Positions 5,673 to 6,823 of a DNA stretch of 6,823 bases are shown piece by piece; the first letter of the stretch is position 1; every line of letters begins with the position of its first letter. Location of the stretch: contig CANBTO010000275.1 of the NCBI GenBank assembly GCA_947372405.1, positions 1 to 6,823 on the forward strand. Direction: 5' to 3'. The position numbers and the translations under genes are program-made. This DNA comes from Verrucomicrobiaceae bacterium. GTDB lineage: Bacteria > Verrucomicrobiota > Verrucomicrobiae > Verrucomicrobiales > Akkermansiaceae. The notes under the pieces are model-generated. The model had not been told where the DNA came from. It saw only the letters and a program-made list of their open reading frames with translations, and made no database searches.

Positions 5673-6823
5673 TTATTGAAGGAAGAGAAACTCGGCGGAC
5701 ATGACGAGGGCAGAGACGATGTTTCGGTAGCCGGCATCGCCTTGGGATTTCACTTCGTCGAGCATCCACGACATTTCCTCGGTGCTCGGCGGGCGGCTGA
5801 GAATGGCGATGTATAAGCGGCGGACTTTCTCCTTTTCGGTCGTCGCACCTTCGAGGGTTTTATACAAATGCGCCGAAGTTTTATTCACCAGTTCCCGTTG
5901 CACGAAACCATTCATCAGGGATAGCACTTGTCCGACATTCGGTTCGCGGCTGGAGGCTTCCACGACCTCCCGATCCGATGCGCCGAACAGATAGAGAAAG
6001 TGATCGCGCGGCGCGGGTGATGGCAATTCGGAGGCACGGATTTTAGCATCTTTGTTATAAGCGCGGACGTCGTTCATCATGGTCATTGAGTTCGCGCCGC
6101 TGCTGCCGGGGCTATCGCTTTTCACCTCGCTGAGGAACTTGGAGAAATAGGCGCGAACTTCCCTTTCCGACTTGAGGGCGAGCACTTCCTTGGAAAGCTC
6201 TGGCATCGATTTCTTGCCGACGAGCACGGGCTGGCCAGCCACATAGATGCGCTCGTCGAGTGGACGCATCGGCTGTTTGTCAGGATCCCCGGCAGCAAGG
6301 GTGACGAGCGAATCCCAGATTTGTTCGGCAGACAGGCGCTCGATCTTGCGGCCATGGAAATCGTCGCCACCTTCGACGACGGATGGATTTGGATTGGTGG
6401 CGAATTGGAAGGTCTTGGTTAGCAGCAGGACATGCTGGAATGCGCGCAAGTCGTAGCCCAGATCGACGATGAGTTTGCCGATATAGCCAACCAGTTCCGG
6501 GTAGTTGGATTTGGCTGCTGGGACGAATTGGTCGATCGGTTCATAGACGCCTTTTCCCATCACATGCTTCCACATGCGGTTGGCGATGACCGAGGGAAAT
6601 TGTTCGCCGGTTTTTGAAATGATCCATCCGGCGAGTTTCTCACGGCCCTTGGGTTTTTCACGTTTTCCGGACATCAGCACTGCCTGACCGAAAGGGGTGT
6701 GGGCTCCGACCACGTCGCCGGGCTTGCCGTCGTGATACTGGTAATCCGTGGGCAGCTCGATCTGGCCGGTGCCGCCGCCGCCGAGGGACATGCCGTAAAC
6801 GCGGTCCCAGATGACCCGCGCCA
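5673..6823 (-). CDS. DUF1553 (PSD1) domain protein, probably the C-terminal part of a DUF1549/DUF1553 protein, 5'-truncated
   Basis: The frame runs off the right edge: codons for ARVIWDRVYG precede the Met at 6791, so that Met is internal. Numbering from that Met, the DUF1553 hallmarks are LPTDYQYHDGKPGD (13-26), VIANRMWKHVMGKGVYEP (68-85), a DLRAFQHVLLLTKTFQFATN block (114-133), ERLSAEQIWDSL (151-162) and RRLYIAILSRPPSTEEM (324-340), ending EFLFLQ and TAA at 5673-5675. In Planctomycetota and Verrucomicrobiota such proteins usually carry an N-terminal cytochrome-c-like (PSCyt1) domain and DUF1549 (PSCyt2), with a secretion signal; these parts would lie beyond the window and are not seen. Pairing with a following DUF1501 gene is the standard arrangement, and the two products are thought to act together outside the cytoplasm. 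Their reaction is unknown. Confidence 0.92.
   Translation of the reverse strand, partial: ARVIWDRVYGMSLGGGGTGQIELPTDYQYHDGKPGDVVGAHTPFGQAVLMSGKREKPKGREKLAGWIISKTGEQFPSVIANRMWKHVMGKGVYEPIDQFVPAAKSNYPELVGYIGKLIVDLGYDLRAFQHVLLLTKTFQFATNPNPSVVEGGDDFHGRKIERLSAEQIWDSLVTLAAGDPDKQPMRPLDERIYVAGQPVLVGKKSMPELSKEVLALKSEREVRAYFSKFLSEVKSDSPGSSGANSMTMMNDVRAYNKDAKIRASELPSPAPRDHFLYLFGASDREVVEASSREPNVGQVLSLMNGFVQRELVNKTSAHLYKTLEGATTEKEKVRRLYIAILSRPPSTEEMSWMLDEVKSQGDAGYRNIVSALVMSAEFLFLQ

Noticed and set aside
5659..5769. N-terminal 37-residue extension of DUF1501 from ATG 5769
   Set aside because: It overlaps the DUF1553 coding end in another frame, is Arg/Pro-rich without similarity, and would push the Tat motif too far from the N-terminus.
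1..6823. Seemingly frequent GTTAG/CTAAC words, often Leu TTA codons followed by G
   Set aside because: The rough count (about 16 on both strands together) is only slightly above what base composition predicts. TTA before a G-starting codon is unremarkable, with no fixed spacing or longer consensus to suggest an uptake or recognition sequence.
1..6823. Search for defence systems, CRISPR arrays, retroelements, toxin-antitoxin pairs or mobile elements
   Set aside because: No repeat-spacer pattern, transposase, integrase, reverse transcriptase or toxin motif was found; all sizeable frames are explained by the listed genes or their shadows.

Overview
The window looks like chromosomal DNA from a GC-rich bacterium of the Planctomycetota/Verrucomicrobiota group, most likely Verrucomicrobiota. 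The main pointer is the adjacent pair of a DUF1553 protein and a Tat-exported DUF1501 protein, which is expanded in that group. Starts lack strong AGGAGG-type Shine-Dalgarno sites, and two genes appear to start at GTG. No tRNA, rRNA, CRISPR array, insertion sequence or phage gene was seen. The assignment rests on recognising protein families, not on a database search.

Left part, plus strand (1-2476): the 3' two thirds of an M32 (Taq-type) metallocarboxypeptidase gene is followed after 4 bases by a complete thymidylate kinase gene (tmk). A 223-base spacer follows, holding a small hairpin and a possible ECF-sigma-type promoter. Next come two small membrane-protein genes 28 bases apart: a 56-residue DUF1328 (YtjA-like) protein and a 118-residue single-pass protein resembling the DUF883 (ElaB/YqjD) group. 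The two look like a small envelope or stress module. A 10-base repeat lies 3 bases upstream of an ATG in front of each of them.

Right part, minus strand (6823-2528): the 3' part of a DUF1549/DUF1553-type gene is followed by a DUF1501 gene, whose credible start is a GTG at 5658. After 44 bases comes a 595-residue fusion. Its N-terminal half is a TrhO/YceA-type rhodanese (tRNA U34 hydroxylase family) and its C-terminal half is a complete RluA-family pseudouridine synthase. All three genes are co-directional and closely spaced, so read-through is plausible. The plus and minus gene sets converge in the 51-base gap at 2477-2527.

The fusion is the most notable object. Both halves keep their visible catalytic residues, so it may be a bifunctional RNA-modifying enzyme, possibly acting on the tRNA anticodon loop. 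That substrate idea is inference. The rest of the window is ordinary housekeeping and lineage-typical content.
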